Assembly (NCBI GenBank): GCA_015179045.1
Contig: WHUZ01000054.1
Location: 248,001 to 312,000 of the forward strand
DNA length: 64,000 nt
Reading direction: 5' to 3'
Origin: Kalaharituber pfeilii
Taxonomy: Eukaryota; Ascomycota; Pezizomycetes; Pezizales; Pezizaceae
The notes beneath the pieces were generated by a model, which worked only from the letters and a program-made list of their open reading frames with translations, had not been told where the DNA came from and made no database searches. The position numbers and the translations under genes are program-made. Positions 1 to 9,640 of this stretch are shown piece by piece; the first letter of the stretch is position 1; each line of letters begins with the position of its first letter.

Positions 1-431
1 AGTAGCTTGCCGCGGAACCCCACTGCCGAAACCACTGGATACTATATCGCTCTGCTAATACCTTAGCTATCCACCGCTGCAACCATATGACTTCGTCGAT
101 GCTGGTTCTCGCGCTGACCCAGCCCTCCCCAATCTCTTCCCTGCCGACAAGAATGAGACCTACAAGGTCAAGGAGCTCACCAACAGCCCTGGTGCTGAAG
201 TTCACGGCATCCAGCTTTTTTTTTCTTTTTTTTAAAATCAGATAACCCCACTTGCAGCTGTTCGCCACAGGGGACGGCATCCAGCTGTCTGATGCTGCCA
301 AGGACGAACTTGCTCTCTTCGTAGCTAAGAAAAAGGTTGTTGCTTTCCGTGACCAGGACTTTGCAGACCTCCCCATTAAAGGTTCTGTGGAATTTGGCAG
401 GTAAAGTACTTTGGCAGGCTACACATTCACC
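1..431 (+). pseudogene. TauD/TfdA-type 2-oxoglutarate dioxygenase, 5' fragment
   Basis: The translated pieces match the N-terminal half of fungal taurine/sulfonate dioxygenases (TauD family, Fe(II)/2-oxoglutarate enzymes of sulfur scavenging). Visible are an ADPALPNLFP-like stretch, YKVKELTNSPGAEVHGIQLS, then AKDELALFVAKKKVVAFRDQDFADLPI, and KYFGRLHIH at about 405-431. The frame is broken by a 57-bp retroposon at 217-273 and by a small frameshift near 401-405 (a TAA follows EFGR). Similarity stops at about 431, inside the motif where the first iron-binding His region would follow. Homology resumes about 9 kb downstream at 9455. The gene starts upstream of the window. It is a dead copy; the family assignment is firm, the exact substrate unknown. 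Confidence 0.85.
217..273 (-). mobile_element. Hairpin-tail microretroposon, family B, in the TauD pseudogene
   Basis: A 57-bp insertion flanked by a perfect 13-bp target-site duplication (ACGGCATCCAGCT at 204-216 and 274-286). Read on the minus strand it starts CCCCTGTGGCGAACAGCTGC, continues AAGTGGGGTTATCTGA and ends in an A-rich tail. It contains nothing but the hairpin and tail. Removing the insert plus one duplication restores the reading HGIQLSDAAKDEL, which confirms the boundaries. Confidence 0.88.
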
Positions 432-611
432 TAGTCTGGTTGCACTACCCCTCGTAGTCCAAAACATAAATTTTTAGTATGGGCCCAGTTCAAGATGGTG
501 TCTCGGCAGACGACACCAATAGTCTCTTAAGTTTAGTACACATCTACTGGTATCATACGCTGCGCTCGTAGAGTGCCCTAGGGGCTTGGTATGAGACTAC
601 TGGTACGCTAC
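432..611. repeat. Dispersed repeat at the TauD break point
   Basis: Immediately after the TauD homology stops, the sequence CCTAGTCTGGTTGCACTACC (430-449) begins; a near copy is present at 26140-26160. Further on, GGGGCTTGGTATGAGA (about 583-598) recurs at 39297-39312. This suggests a solo LTR or another dispersed repeat, but no clear ends or target-site duplication were found. Confidence 0.35.
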
Positions 612-1365
612 ACCTGTTCCCTATAAGTCTTGTACTCTATATATATATAATATCTCATGCGCATAGTCAACCTATGTTCTTCTTCAAATCAGCAAAAAAA
701 TAGTCGCACCACGAATAGTTTGTGCCCTGAGCGCCCGTCCGCCCTGGCATGCTTGTTCTTTTACATCTGCACCCCCATGCATTTCTAACCTTATCATTTT
801 GCTACATCTGCACCCTATAATGCCCGTTTTCTGCCTTGGTGCGCCCACATGGCTACAAAACCTAGTTTACGCCCTCAGCACCCATAACACAAGTAATCTT
901 GTCGCCGGCGTCGCAACGTGCAGTGAGACAATATGTGCGCACTCAACATGCTCAATGTGCTCACAAAAGGTGGGGTGAGTTGCTATCAATGTTATTGTAT
1001 TTGGATTTCAGAATACTTCGTGTTTGATGTAATAACCAACAGAGTAGGAGAGTATATTCAATGTAATATGCTAATATCTGAGAGGATGCCTTTAGTTGGG
1101 AATCATCAGTCTCATGTGCCAGAGACATTCTCATGTGCATACATTGTAACCTAAGCCATTCACAATCTGGTGCGGCAACTTCAATAACTTTGATACCTTT
1201 AGATATTTTAGATCAATACTACGTGATTCTTCTAGCTGACTTTTTTCTCCGGTTTTTTTTACCCATATTCACCTGTGGTTGTCACTCCATTACACAAACC
1301 TTTGCACAGACCTTGTGCACAGCTTCGGAAGTTGCATCACGTTATGCTGGTAACGAGTACTACAT

Positions 1366-1640
1366 CTCATGTGTGCACTCAACATGCTCAACATGCTCAA
1401 CATGCTCAATATGCCCAATATCTCATGTACGCACTCAACATACTCAATGTGCTCAATGCGCCCAATATGTCCTACATCTCATGTGCGCGCTCAACGTGCT
1501 CAACATACTCAATATGCTAGATATGTTCAATATCTCATGCGCGCGCTGAGCCTGTTTGACATACTGAATATGCTCAATATGCCCAATATCTCATGCCGGT
1601 GGTCAACATGCTCGACATGCCAAATACTGGTATGCCCAAT
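1366..1640. repeat. Minisatellite of 9-bp CATGCTCAA-like units, left arm
   Basis: Runs of ACATGCTCA/ATATGCCCA units are broken by a longer punctuating phrase, ATCTCATGTGCGCACTCA. The array is open in all three plus frames because the units are multiples of three, which produces spurious ORFs rich in MLNMLN or CSTCST. It is not a gene. The inverted partner is at 9210-9410. Confidence 0.8.
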
Positions 1641-2167
1641 CGTGTGAAGATAGTCAATTAACTTAATTGGGCAATATCACAGCATGCCTGAACTGCCCTT
1701 GTTAATACATTATGGAATTGAGATCAAGTTTATGCTGTTGCAAATGGGGCTCCAGAAGGCGGATACAGCTACTCATTGGGTCGCTTGGGACCCCATTAAG
1801 TTGCTAAGTTGGGTGCTGATGAGGTCGCTTAGGCTGCCGACTGTGATCCCACGGTGTGATGACGGCTCAACAGCATATTGTTTCGCACGGGATACCGGTA
1901 TCTAGAGCTGGCGGAACGGAGTCTCAAGGGCGGTCTCAATGGTTAAATGTTAAGGGACGTGTCTTCAATTGTCTTGTCTCTGTGCGTGTCTCCTCATACA
2001 GTCCTATCTACATACAATTTATAGACCACCTTCACCTTCCAACTGAGCCTATACATCCACATCTCACTTCTTGAATGTAACTCTTCCTCATCATATGTAT
2101 GTATCATCATGTTCCCTACCGATGAGTACCACTCCGGGCTGCGTTTGGCCTTATTCTTTCCATCAGT

Positions 2168-2940
2168 ACCGTGTTTTTTTTGATCACGTACCCCGCATAC
2201 AGGCTCTCAGCCTATGGCAGGACCCCTTTATTACCCAGAGGTAGGTCTGTGACACCGGATTGTCGGCCGGATCACCCATGCTACCTAGCTATCTACTTAT
2301 CTACATGGCTTCACCGTGGCTGCAGGTGAACAAGGTGCAGACAGTAAGTGGACCAAGCGTTTGTTCACACAATGGTTCTCAGTCAGTCTCCATTGCGTTC
2401 TCCCCAACTATATCCACCTGCCCGGCCTTCACCAGACCCTTTCCCTTATCTCTCCTTCCCCTATCCCACTCATACGCATCCATCTGTACTTCTTTCCAAC
2501 GATGCGCGGAATCTCTGGTATTTGACCTGCCCCCTCACAGGTAAACAACAACAGAACTAGTCGCCTTTCCCTCCCTCCTCTCTTCCCTCAACTGCCATCG
2601 AGCCCCAGCGATCTTCACGCCCAATTCATTATCCACCTCCAACCACTTCCGAACATTCCCCAGTGTCTTGGTCACAGCTATCCCATGAACCACTATTGCT
2701 GGAATGGCAGGCTGTGGTTCTGGCTTATGTTGTAAAAGGGGCTTGCTCTTTGGAGTGGAAGTGGCACTGGAGGTGGTCTTTTTCTTTTGAGCTGGACAGA
2801 CAGGTGGATCTCGCTTCTTCACAACGCTGGGTGGGGTGAAAGGGGCATCGGTAACCACCACAACGGGTTGGCTGGAATAGCCCACAATGGCAACCAGACT
2901 ACCACAGTGGCATAATACAACTAGACTAGGCATAGGACAA
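2168..2940 (-). mobile_element. Half-LINE: ORF1 fragment joined to a family B hairpin tail
   Basis: On the minus strand a partial ORF (2933-2535) carries AIVVHGIAVTKTLGNVRKWL, a motif shared with the element at 31748-32312 (GVVVHGIALRKDLGKVRQWL). I take this as an ORF1 (gag-like) domain of a Tad-type LINE. About 310 bp further the element ends in the family B hairpin at 2222-2180 (sense CCTGCCAT, AGGCTGAGAGCCT, ATGCGGGG) and an A tract. There is no reverse transcriptase between them. I found no convincing target-site duplication, so the 5' end is approximate. Confidence 0.6.
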
Positions 2941-2981
2941 GTTGCTGATCAGCTGCGTCTTGACACTGTGAGAATTGCCCC

Positions 2982-3079
2982 CTTTTTTTTTTTTTTTTTT
3001 CCCTTTCACGTGACCCCGCATGTAGCTCTTCGCCATGGCAGGGCCCCTGGGTCTAGACCCTTAAAGCCCGGAGGCAGGC
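2982..3079 (-). mobile_element. Hairpin-tail microretroposon, family B, long form
   Basis: A 98-bp insert between perfect 12-bp duplications GAGAATTGCCCC (2970-2981 and 3080-3091). The sense (minus) strand begins GCCTGCCTCCGGGCTTTAAG, runs into the hairpin CCCTGCCATGGCGAAGAGCT / ATGCGGGGTCACGTGA and ends in poly(A). It shares its upstream GGGCTTTRAGGGT module with the copy at 9093-9196. Confidence 0.88.
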
Positions 3080-4126
3080 GAGAATTGCCCCTAATTGCAC
3101 GTTGAATTCAGGAGTCATTTCAGGAGTCAATTTTCATTGACTCAAGCAGTCTGACAAAGAGGCTAAGTATGTATGAAGGTCCTTCTTCGAGGCGAGGCGA
3201 CACATCGCACAACTTACTCACACATACTAATAGGTCTCTCTCGACAGCGCGAGATGCTACAGAATGAACTCTATTGACAGGTATGGCAGCCCCTCTTGAC
3301 GGCGCGAGATACGGCAACATGAGATTAACTTAGCAGATATGGCAGGGCCCTTTCGACAGTGCGAGATGTGTGAACATGAGCTCAATCTGACAGGTATTGC
3401 AGGGCCCTTCTGACGGCACAAGAATGGCAGAGTTCAATTTACAGGTATGGCGGGGCCCTTTCGACGGTGCAAGGTATAGCAACATGAGTTCAATTTACAG
3501 GTATGGTAGAGCCCTTTCGATGGTGCGAGGTATGGCGATATGAATTCAATTTACAGGTAGGGTGGGGCCCTTTCGATGGCGCGAGATGTGGCAACGTGAG
3601 CTCAATGTATAGGTATGGTGGGTCCCTTTCAATATCGCAAGATGTGTGAACATGAGATTAACTTAATAGGTACCGCAGGGCCCTTTCGGTGGTGCGAGAT
3701 ATGGCAACATAAGCTTAATTTATAGGTATCGCAGGTCCTTTTCGACGGCGCGAGATGTGGCATAAAAGACTCAATCTACGGGAATGCGGTGGAGTGGTGT
3801 GGCATGGAGGGGTGTTGAAAGGGCAACTGTATATATTGCGATAGCTAGTAATAAATAAATAATTCATTATATAAGGAATTGGGAACACATGAGGATGTGT
3901 AAACAGAATTGACAACATGGGTACCATAGTCAGCGCATCCCCAACGAGACCATGGAGTAAACTGCTTCCCCAATGAGACCTATCATTATCAACTGCATCC
4001 TTAACGAGACCCTACTAGGTCACCTGCGTTACCAACGAGGCCTATTGGGTCAACTGTGCCCTCCATATTGCGGACGCACTTGACTCAAATACCATATATT
4101 CAGCATTCCAAGCCTTCCCGTAGGTA

Positions 4127-4405
4127 TAGTATACTTTCTCACTACTGATTTTCCTCCTTTACATAGCACTGTCTTTTCTAGTCCACAACCATATATAATT
4201 TGTAAGTACTCTTCTATTTCACCTTACAAACCTCCCTTTCCCAAAACTACCTCGCTTCCTCTCCTTTCTTTTATGAACTAACTTCTAATGCAGTCTGCTC
4301 TTAGTAATCTACCTATTACACTTTATGCAGCTGGTCCTTTCTTTTTTCTTATCTACCTTCTCGTTATCCTCTAACCCTATTTAGGCCTTAACCTTTGCAA
4401 GCTGA
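4127..4405 (-). mobile_element. LINE fragment (RNase H region) with RIP-like mutations
   Basis: This stretch aligns base for base with the LINE at about 6655-6930 (ACTGATYTTCCTCCTYTACAT.., TTTGTAAG.., GAACTAACTTC..). The differences are largely C-to-T and G-to-A transitions, for example TGCGCTTCCTCACC against TATACTTTCTCACT. The pattern fits repeat-induced point mutation of a duplicated copy. Confidence 0.65.
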
Positions 4406-4573
4406 AGATACTATTATAGAATATGAAGACACTCAGGCTGTTGCAATGCATGAAGACACCATTGCAGAGTACGAAGACATCGTTGCAACGCATGAAGACA
4501 CCATTACAGAGTATGAAGACACCGTTGCAACGCATGAAGACACCATTACAGAGTACGAAGACACCGTTGCAAT
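4395..4573 (+). repeat. 42-bp tandem repeat (14-residue unit)
   Basis: Four imperfect units of CATGAAGACACCATTACAGA / GTATGAAGACACCGTTGCAACG. In one frame they read HEDTITEYEDTVAT. Scattered further units lie at 4881-4925, after a MITE insertion, and at 6265-6300. With no start context or domain, I do not call a gene. Confidence 0.75.
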
Positions 4574-4581
4574 ATACAAAG

Positions 4582-4872
4582 TAGTGAGCGGCACGAGCTA
4601 GCTCGAGCCTAGATTGATTATATATATAATATTGACAAACTAAACTAAACTAAGCTAAATTTTCATCTTTCTCACTACTATCAGCTAAATTGAGCATTTC
4701 GAAGTTGTTGGTAGGTCAGAATGAGCTCGAAGTCTCTAATTATGACTATATTAGGTATTTACAGTTTATGAAACCTTGCACTGGCTAAGCATTTTAGCGA
4801 GCTGGCAAGAAAAACACTAGCATGATCTTGGCTCGTTTGAGCTCGAGCTGGCTCGGCTCGTGCCGCTCACTA
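4582..4872. mobile_element. hAT-type MITE, 291 bp
   Basis: Terminal inverted repeats TAGTGAGCGGCACGAGC at the left and GCTCGTGCCGCTCACTA at the right are flanked by a perfect 8-bp duplication ATACAAAG (4574-4581 and 4873-4880). The 8-bp duplication and TAGTG start are typical of hAT elements. It interrupts the 42-bp repeat, so it is younger than that array. No ORF. Confidence 0.9.
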
Positions 4873-7043
4873 ATACAAAGACACCATTGTAATGTATGAA
4901 GACACACTATTGCAGAGTATGAAACACCATATCAGCAAAAAAACATTTGCATCCCAAGGAGTTCCATACGTTAGATGCACTAATGCCATGGGATGTCAAC
5001 CACCTATCACAGTGACAGAACCTTTCCAGGGCAGTGTCTGGATGCCATTCCGAGTCGGCTCACCACTGTAACGGGTGAGTATTTACAGTGGCACCCACCA
5101 TTTAGCACTTTTTCAAATATGCATCCTCAACTATGGCCTGATATTCACTACATTACCAACTACAGACTCATATACCCTACGTTATCAAGTACAGACTGAT
5201 ACACGCAGCGTCCTCAAATATGGCCTAAATTAGTAGTCAGCTACTAATGCCTACGGTATTTATTACACAAATTTTATTCTACTGCACTATAATATCATGT
5301 TTGACAACTAATTGTTTATTCATTAATAACTAGCTGTGCTAGTCTATATACAGGTACCCTTTCATTATTCCACCATCCTATGCTATCATTCCATGCCATC
5401 ATCTCTTCTGCTACTCCTCCCCCACATTCTCATCCCGCTATAGATTACAACCTCAAGGGACCTGCCATACCTGTTATATTGAGCTCGTGTTGCCTCATCG
5501 TGCGCCGTCAAGGGAAATGTGCCATACCTATTAAATTGAGCTCATTCTACCATATCTCGCACCATTGTATAGGACCTGTCATACCTGTCAAATTCGGCTC
5601 ATATTGCCACATCTCGTGCCGTTGTATAGGACCTGCTATACCTTTCAAATTCGGCTCATTCTGCCACATCTCGCACAGTGGAAATGGACCTGGATACCCT
5701 GTTAAATTGAGCTCATTCGGCCACATTTCATGCTGTCGTATAGGACCTGTAATACCTTTCAAATTCGGCTCATTCTGCCATACCTCATGCCGTCATATAG
5801 GGCCTATTGTTCCTGTCAAATTCGGCTCATGCTGCCTCATCTCGCACCATCGTATAGGACCTGCCACACCTGTTAAATTCAGCTCATTCTACCACATCTC
5901 CCGCCGTAGAAGGAGGCTTGCCATACCCATTAAATTCAGCACTGTCGTACCTGTAAAGTTGAGCTCACTCTGCTGCATCATGTGGCATAGAAAGGGGTCT
6001 ATTGTTAGGATTCTGTAGTACTTCTCAGGCCATTCACTTCTGCCACACTTGTTGCATTTTTCGCATCGAAGAACACTGTTATTTCCAGCGCATAGACACA
6101 TTGTGTGATTTCTTCCCACTGAGGTCTCAGCTCATGCTTCAGACTATGAGGGGAAATTCCGGCAGTGTCAACCAGCAACCTGGAACATACTGATCAACAG
6201 TTTATCATACTCAGTTTGCGCCCACGCTTCAGGACACCATGTTCATTATTGCTGATGTAGTATAAGTATGAAGATACCATTACAAAGCATGAAGAACTAT
6301 TGCGGAGTTCAAAAAAAAACTTTTTTTTCTTTGAGTCACGCAACCCCGCGTACAGGCTACCAGCCTATGGCAGGGACCCATATACCCAGGTCAGGTTAGA
6401 CACAACTACAAATTCTACATATATACACACCTCGAGCACCCAGTACCCTCCATCCCCGGCTACCCAGATCAAGGCAGGTAAACCAGTATTCGACCGGGTC
6501 GCCCTCCATACCCTCTTGCTTCCACCCTTTCTCCTCTAGGTCCTCCCAGGATTGCCAGGTGGCTTGAACCCCATCTTTATCTTTCCTCTGGGACCGCTCC
6601 AGCCTAGCACACTTGAATACAATGTGCTCAGCACTCCACACCTCTCCACAGGTGCATCATTGCGCTTCCTCACCACTGATCTTCCTCCTCTACATGGCTC
6701 CTCCTTTCCCAGTCTGCAGCTAGGTGTAGTTTGTAAGAGCTCTTCTGCCCCACTTCACAAACTTGCCCTTCCCGAAGCCAGCTCGCTCTCTCTCCTCCTT
6801 TCTCTTTCGAACTAACTTCCGGCGCAGTCCACCCTCAATGGCCTGCCCATCGTACCTCATGCACCTGGCCCCCTCTTTGGCCCTCTCGTCTGCCATCTCA
6901 TTGCCCTCTATCCCCACATAGGCCTTGACCCACGCAAGCCTCACAGCTCCGGCATCCCTCAACCTCCGCCGCCTTTCTGCCACGAGCTCTACCAGATACG
7001 CCAGGTCCGCAGTCCTCACTTTTCCAGTTTTCCCTGCTGTCTT

Positions 7044-7103
7044 ACCTCGCCATAGCCCACAGGGCGGCATGCGAGTAATGAAATAAAAAAAAAAAAAAAA
7101 AAA
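7044..7103 (+). mobile_element. Hairpin-tail microretroposon, family A
   Basis: A 60-bp insert inside the LINE RNase H region between perfect 13-bp duplications TCCCTGCTGTCTT (7031-7043, 7104-7116). It starts ACCTCGCCATAGCCCACAGG, continues GCGGCATGCGAGTAATGA and ends in A(18+). Beyond the hairpin it contains only two 5' bases and the tail. Confidence 0.92.
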
Positions 7104-7607
7104 TCCCTGCTGTCTTGACTGCGCTGATTGCTGCCTGAGAGTCTGCGAGCAGTAACACTTTCACCCTGCCATCAACCGCTTCGAGGGCACCTCTCATACC
7201 TGCAACCTCACCATCTCACACAGTAGCCTTGGTGCCAATCCCCTGGGACCCTTCTGGCTCTCCTGCCACCACCTGCTTCCAGCACCATCCACCTCCAACC
7301 CCTCCTTCCTCACTGCAACTGCCATCTGTGAATATGGATACGGAATCACCCTTGGCCTTGCTGATAGCCTTTTCCCACTTGGAACTTAAGGTCAGTGACC
7401 TCGATTTCTGCTCGAAGTGGATGAACATCTCGCCCCCAGGACACTTTCTCATCCTCATCCACCTCAGGTGTGCTAGCAATCTTACCTGCTACTGACTCGA
7501 AGCTGTCATTTTTCTCCGTGGCACATGCTAGGCTAAAGTCTCTCCAGTCTCTCCCCTTCTCCTCTTCCCGGTCTGGGTCTGCAACTGCAACCCCTCTGAA
7601 GTTCTCA

Positions 7608-7673
7608 TTGATTCTACCTCGCCATAGCCCATAGGACGGCATGCGAGTAATGATATAAAAAAAAAAAAAAAAA
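7608..7673 (+). mobile_element. Hairpin-tail microretroposon, family A
   Basis: A 66-bp insert with 11-bp duplications TGAAGTTCTCA / TGAAGCTCTCA (7597-7607, 7674-7684; one transition). The body is TTGATTCT, then ACCTCGCCATAGCCCATAGG and ACGGCATGCGAGTAATGATAT with poly(A). It interrupts the LINE between the RT and RNase H pieces. Confidence 0.85.
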
Positions 7674-8425
7674 TGAAGCTCTCAGGCCATAGGTCCCTAC
7701 TCCTGTAGGGTCCCTTATTGACTTTAGAGCATATCTCGCCTGGCTCTGATCTAGGATTGTGCTCAGTCTCAACACCTGCGATTGCCTCCACCTTCTCTCT
7801 CGACACTCCTTGAATCGCCCCTGTACTCTTGCGAAGGGCCTGATACTGAAGCCTCTCGAACTCCACTCTCCACTGCTTCTGTCGCCTCCACTCAATTTTG
7901 GACCTCCACAGTGCTACTGCCCTTACCATGCCTGTATAAGCCTTTCTCCATGAGAGCGGGCTCATGCCCCTTGCGAATTGCCCAACCCAGACAAAGCACC
8001 CAAGAGCTTCCTGGCTTTCTGATCCAGCTTTTCCAGTGATGATCAAAGTCGAGAGTGCTGTCACAGATTACACCTAGCCACTTGCACCTCTCAACATCTG
8101 CCCTCCTCTTGACCTTCTCACCAATGACTAGGACCTCCTCCTTTGAGGTCTCCAGTGGTAGGCCATGTGTCTCAGCAACCTCCCTGACTACTCCTGCAAT
8201 TCTCTCCCCAATCCTCCTCATATCCTTTCCTCTTCCCCAGTCCAGAATGACACAGTTCATATCATCCACAAACGAGGGCAGCTCCACCTCGCAATCTCTC
8301 AATGCTGAAGCTACCTCTGTCTACATCTCTTCCAGAATTGGTGCTATGTAAATGAGGAACGTGACTGGGGATAAAGGCAAGCCTTGCGGCACACCTATAT
8401 TAGACCTGCCATTGCCCCTCACCTG

Positions 8426-8485
8426 GCCCTGCCATGGCGAACAGCTGCACGCGGGGTCACGTGATATATATATATATATAAAAAA
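8426..8485 (+). mobile_element. Hairpin-tail microretroposon, family B
   Basis: A 60-bp insert inside the LINE RT between perfect 12-bp duplications GCCCCTCACCTG (8414-8425, 8486-8497). The body is GCCCTGCCATGGCGAACAGC, TGCACGCGGGGTCACGTGA, then a (TA)n stretch and A6. The AT dinucleotide tail replaces most of the usual poly(A). Confidence 0.9.
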
Positions 8486-9092
8486 GCCCCTCACCTGTCC
8501 ATCCCATTCCACCTCAAACTCTCGCTCTCGAAAGCAGGTCTCCAGCCAGGGCAGCCACTTCTCAGCTAGGGAACCATGTACTCGCGATCGCTTCTTGACC
8601 ACATCCCATCGTGTGTTCCCGAAGCCTCCCTTGACATCCTCCATGATCCACACTGCCCAACCATCCCGTCCCAGAGCTCTCTGGCTCTTCACGACTGCCC
8701 GGAACAAGGCATCAATTGCAGACCTACCTCTCACTCCACTAAACTGCCCGTGATGGAACAGCCCAGCTTCTTGTAAGTCATCAGCAACCACCTTCTCCAT
8801 CAGTTTCCCAACACAATTGATGAGTTGAATTGGTCTCCAGCTCTTGGCTTCGAAGATACTGGAATGAAGGTAGTAAATGCAGATAGTTACCATCGGCCAG
8901 GCCAAAAAGACACTTGACTAGTGATGCTCGCTAGTCCTCTGCGTAGCTCATATAGCACTCATTTTGCGACTGCGATGCCTTTGCTATTGTATATCGCCTG
9001 CATTGCATATGTGCACGTACATCCACTGACTGCCCGCCCTACAGTTCGATGAGCTGTAATATTGAGCATATTGAGTATAAGACCACGCACAT

Positions 9093-9196
9093 TTTTTATT
9101 TTATTTTTTTTTTTTATTTCACATGACCCCGCATGCAGCTATTCGCCATGGCAGGGCCCCTGGGTCTCAACCCTCAAAGCCCGGAGGCAGGCTTAA
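9093..9196 (-). mobile_element. Hairpin-tail microretroposon, family B, long form
   Basis: A 104-bp insert with a perfect 11-bp duplication ACCACGCACAT (9082-9092, 9197-9207), lying in the right arm of the outer fold-back element. Sense strand: GCCTGCCTCCGGGCTTTGAG.., hairpin CCCTGCCATGGCGAATAGCT / GCATGCGGGGTCATGTGA, then an A/T-rich tail. Confidence 0.9.
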
Positions 9197-9209
9197 ACCA
9201 CGCACATGA

Positions 9210-9410
9210 GACATTGGAAATATAGAGTACATTGAGCATGTTGAGCATATTGAGTGTGCACGCACATGAGATACTGGGAATACTGAGCGCGTATATTGAG
9301 CGCACACATAAGATATTGAGTAAATTGAGTATACTGAGCACATGCATAAGATATCGAGCATATTGAGCATGTTGAATGCATACATGAGATATTAAGTATA
9401 TAGAGTACAA
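9210..9410. repeat. Minisatellite, right arm (inverted copy of 1366-1640)
   Basis: Units of TTGAGCATA / TTGAGCATG with a punctuating phrase CACGCACATGAGATA. It is the reverse complement of the left-arm array. It yields spurious minus-strand ORFs. Confidence 0.8.
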
Positions 9411-9454
9411 GATGTAATCTTGGTTGAATAGGGAACAGGTGTGTTCTCGTACCC

Positions 9455-9640
9455 AGAGAACAGACCAGCATAAGACCTACGAGTACCAGCCACCTGCTAC
9501 CACCTTCTTGTATATCTTGGACATGCCTGAAGTTGGTGGTGATACCTTGTTCGCAGACCAACCCAATGCCTACCGTAGACTCTCTGCAGAGTGCAGAAAG
9601 AGGTTACACGGCCTGAAGGCCATTCACTCCGGTAAGCATT
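9455..9640 (+). pseudogene. TauD/TfdA-type dioxygenase, middle fragment
   Basis: The frame TDQHKTYEYQPPATTFLYIL, DMPEVGGDTLFADQPNAYRR and LSAECRKRLHGLKAIHSG matches the TauD core following the first metal-ligand region. It continues the fragment at 1-431 after a gap of roughly 25-30 residues. The expected HSD iron-ligand motif reads TDQHKT here, so a ligand is lost. Homology ends at about 9640 and the C-terminal half, with the distal His and Arg, is absent. Confidence 0.85.

Larger units (their letters stand above)
3110..6020. mobile_element. Second fold-back-like element with arms of 56-57-bp repeats
   Basis: The left arm (about 3240-3800) holds roughly nine 56-bp units of the form CAGGTATGGCAGGGCCCTTT..CGACGGTGCGAGATGTGGCA..ACATGAGCTCAATTTA. 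The right arm (about 5450-6000) holds the same units reverse-complemented at a 57-bp period. Inverted homology continues inward past the arrays: 3783-3880 matches the reverse complement of about 5290-5410 (GTGGCATGGAGG.., GAAAGGG.., TAGCTAGT.., AATAAATAATT). The 57-bp period keeps a 212-aa reading frame open at 5380-6018 with a 19-residue repeat (GPAIPVKFGSFCHIS-like). This is a by-product of the repeat, not evidence for a gene. The loop contains a mutated LINE piece, a 42-bp repeat and a hAT MITE. No transposase was seen. Confidence 0.55.
6305..8915 (-). mobile_element. Tad-like LINE, 5'-truncated, with three microretroposon insertions
   Basis: Minus-strand fragments in order encode a reverse transcriptase (8905-8321: SWRPIQLINCVGKLMEKV, WAVWIMEDVKGGFGNTRW, NIGVPQGLPLSPVTFLIYI; then 8302-7892: ELPSFVDDMNCVI, with FVDD as the YxDD motif) and an RNase H domain (7340-7216: SIFTDGSCSEEGG; 7070-6720: AWVKAYVGIEGNEMADERA). 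The 3' end carries the family B hairpin (6370-6315; sense CCCTGCCAT, AGGCTGGTAGCCT, ACGCGGGG) and an A tract. The endonuclease and ORF1 are missing. The coding frame is cut by inserts at 7044-7103, 7608-7673 and 8426-8485 and by frameshifts. The order RT then RNase H matches fungal Tad-type elements. It is dead, but it shows which LINE class carries the B tail. Confidence 0.88.
612..9451. mobile_element. Fold-back-like element with minisatellite arms, filled with nested elements
   Basis: The outer ends are inverted repeats of each other. At 612-660 there is an ACACCTGTTCCCTAT block followed by TCTTGTACTCTATAT and ATATCTCATG. The reverse complement of 9380-9451 carries the same three blocks in the same order. 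Inside each end is an array of short units (CTCAACATG / ATCTCATGTGCGCA, about 1366-1640) that is present in opposite orientation at about 9210-9410. Two long inverted arms built of short direct repeats are the hallmark of fold-back elements. The centre holds later insertions (LINEs, a second fold-back element, microretroposons). No transposase was recognised. The precise ends are uncertain by tens of bases. Confidence 0.5.

Noticed and set aside
1360..1640. CRISPR-like array
   Set aside because: Units are short, adjacent and degenerate without unique spacers, and the genome is eukaryotic.
1133..1647. ORFs rich in MLNMLN or CSTCST
   Set aside because: They are translations of the 9-bp minisatellite in different frames.
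5380..6018. 212-codon ORF with 19-residue repeats
   Set aside because: It is a by-product of the 57-bp minisatellite; the inverted arm has a 56-bp period and does not keep the frame.
7759..8776. Plus-strand ORFs inside the LINE
   Set aside because: They are shadows of the minus-strand reverse transcriptase, which has clear motifs.
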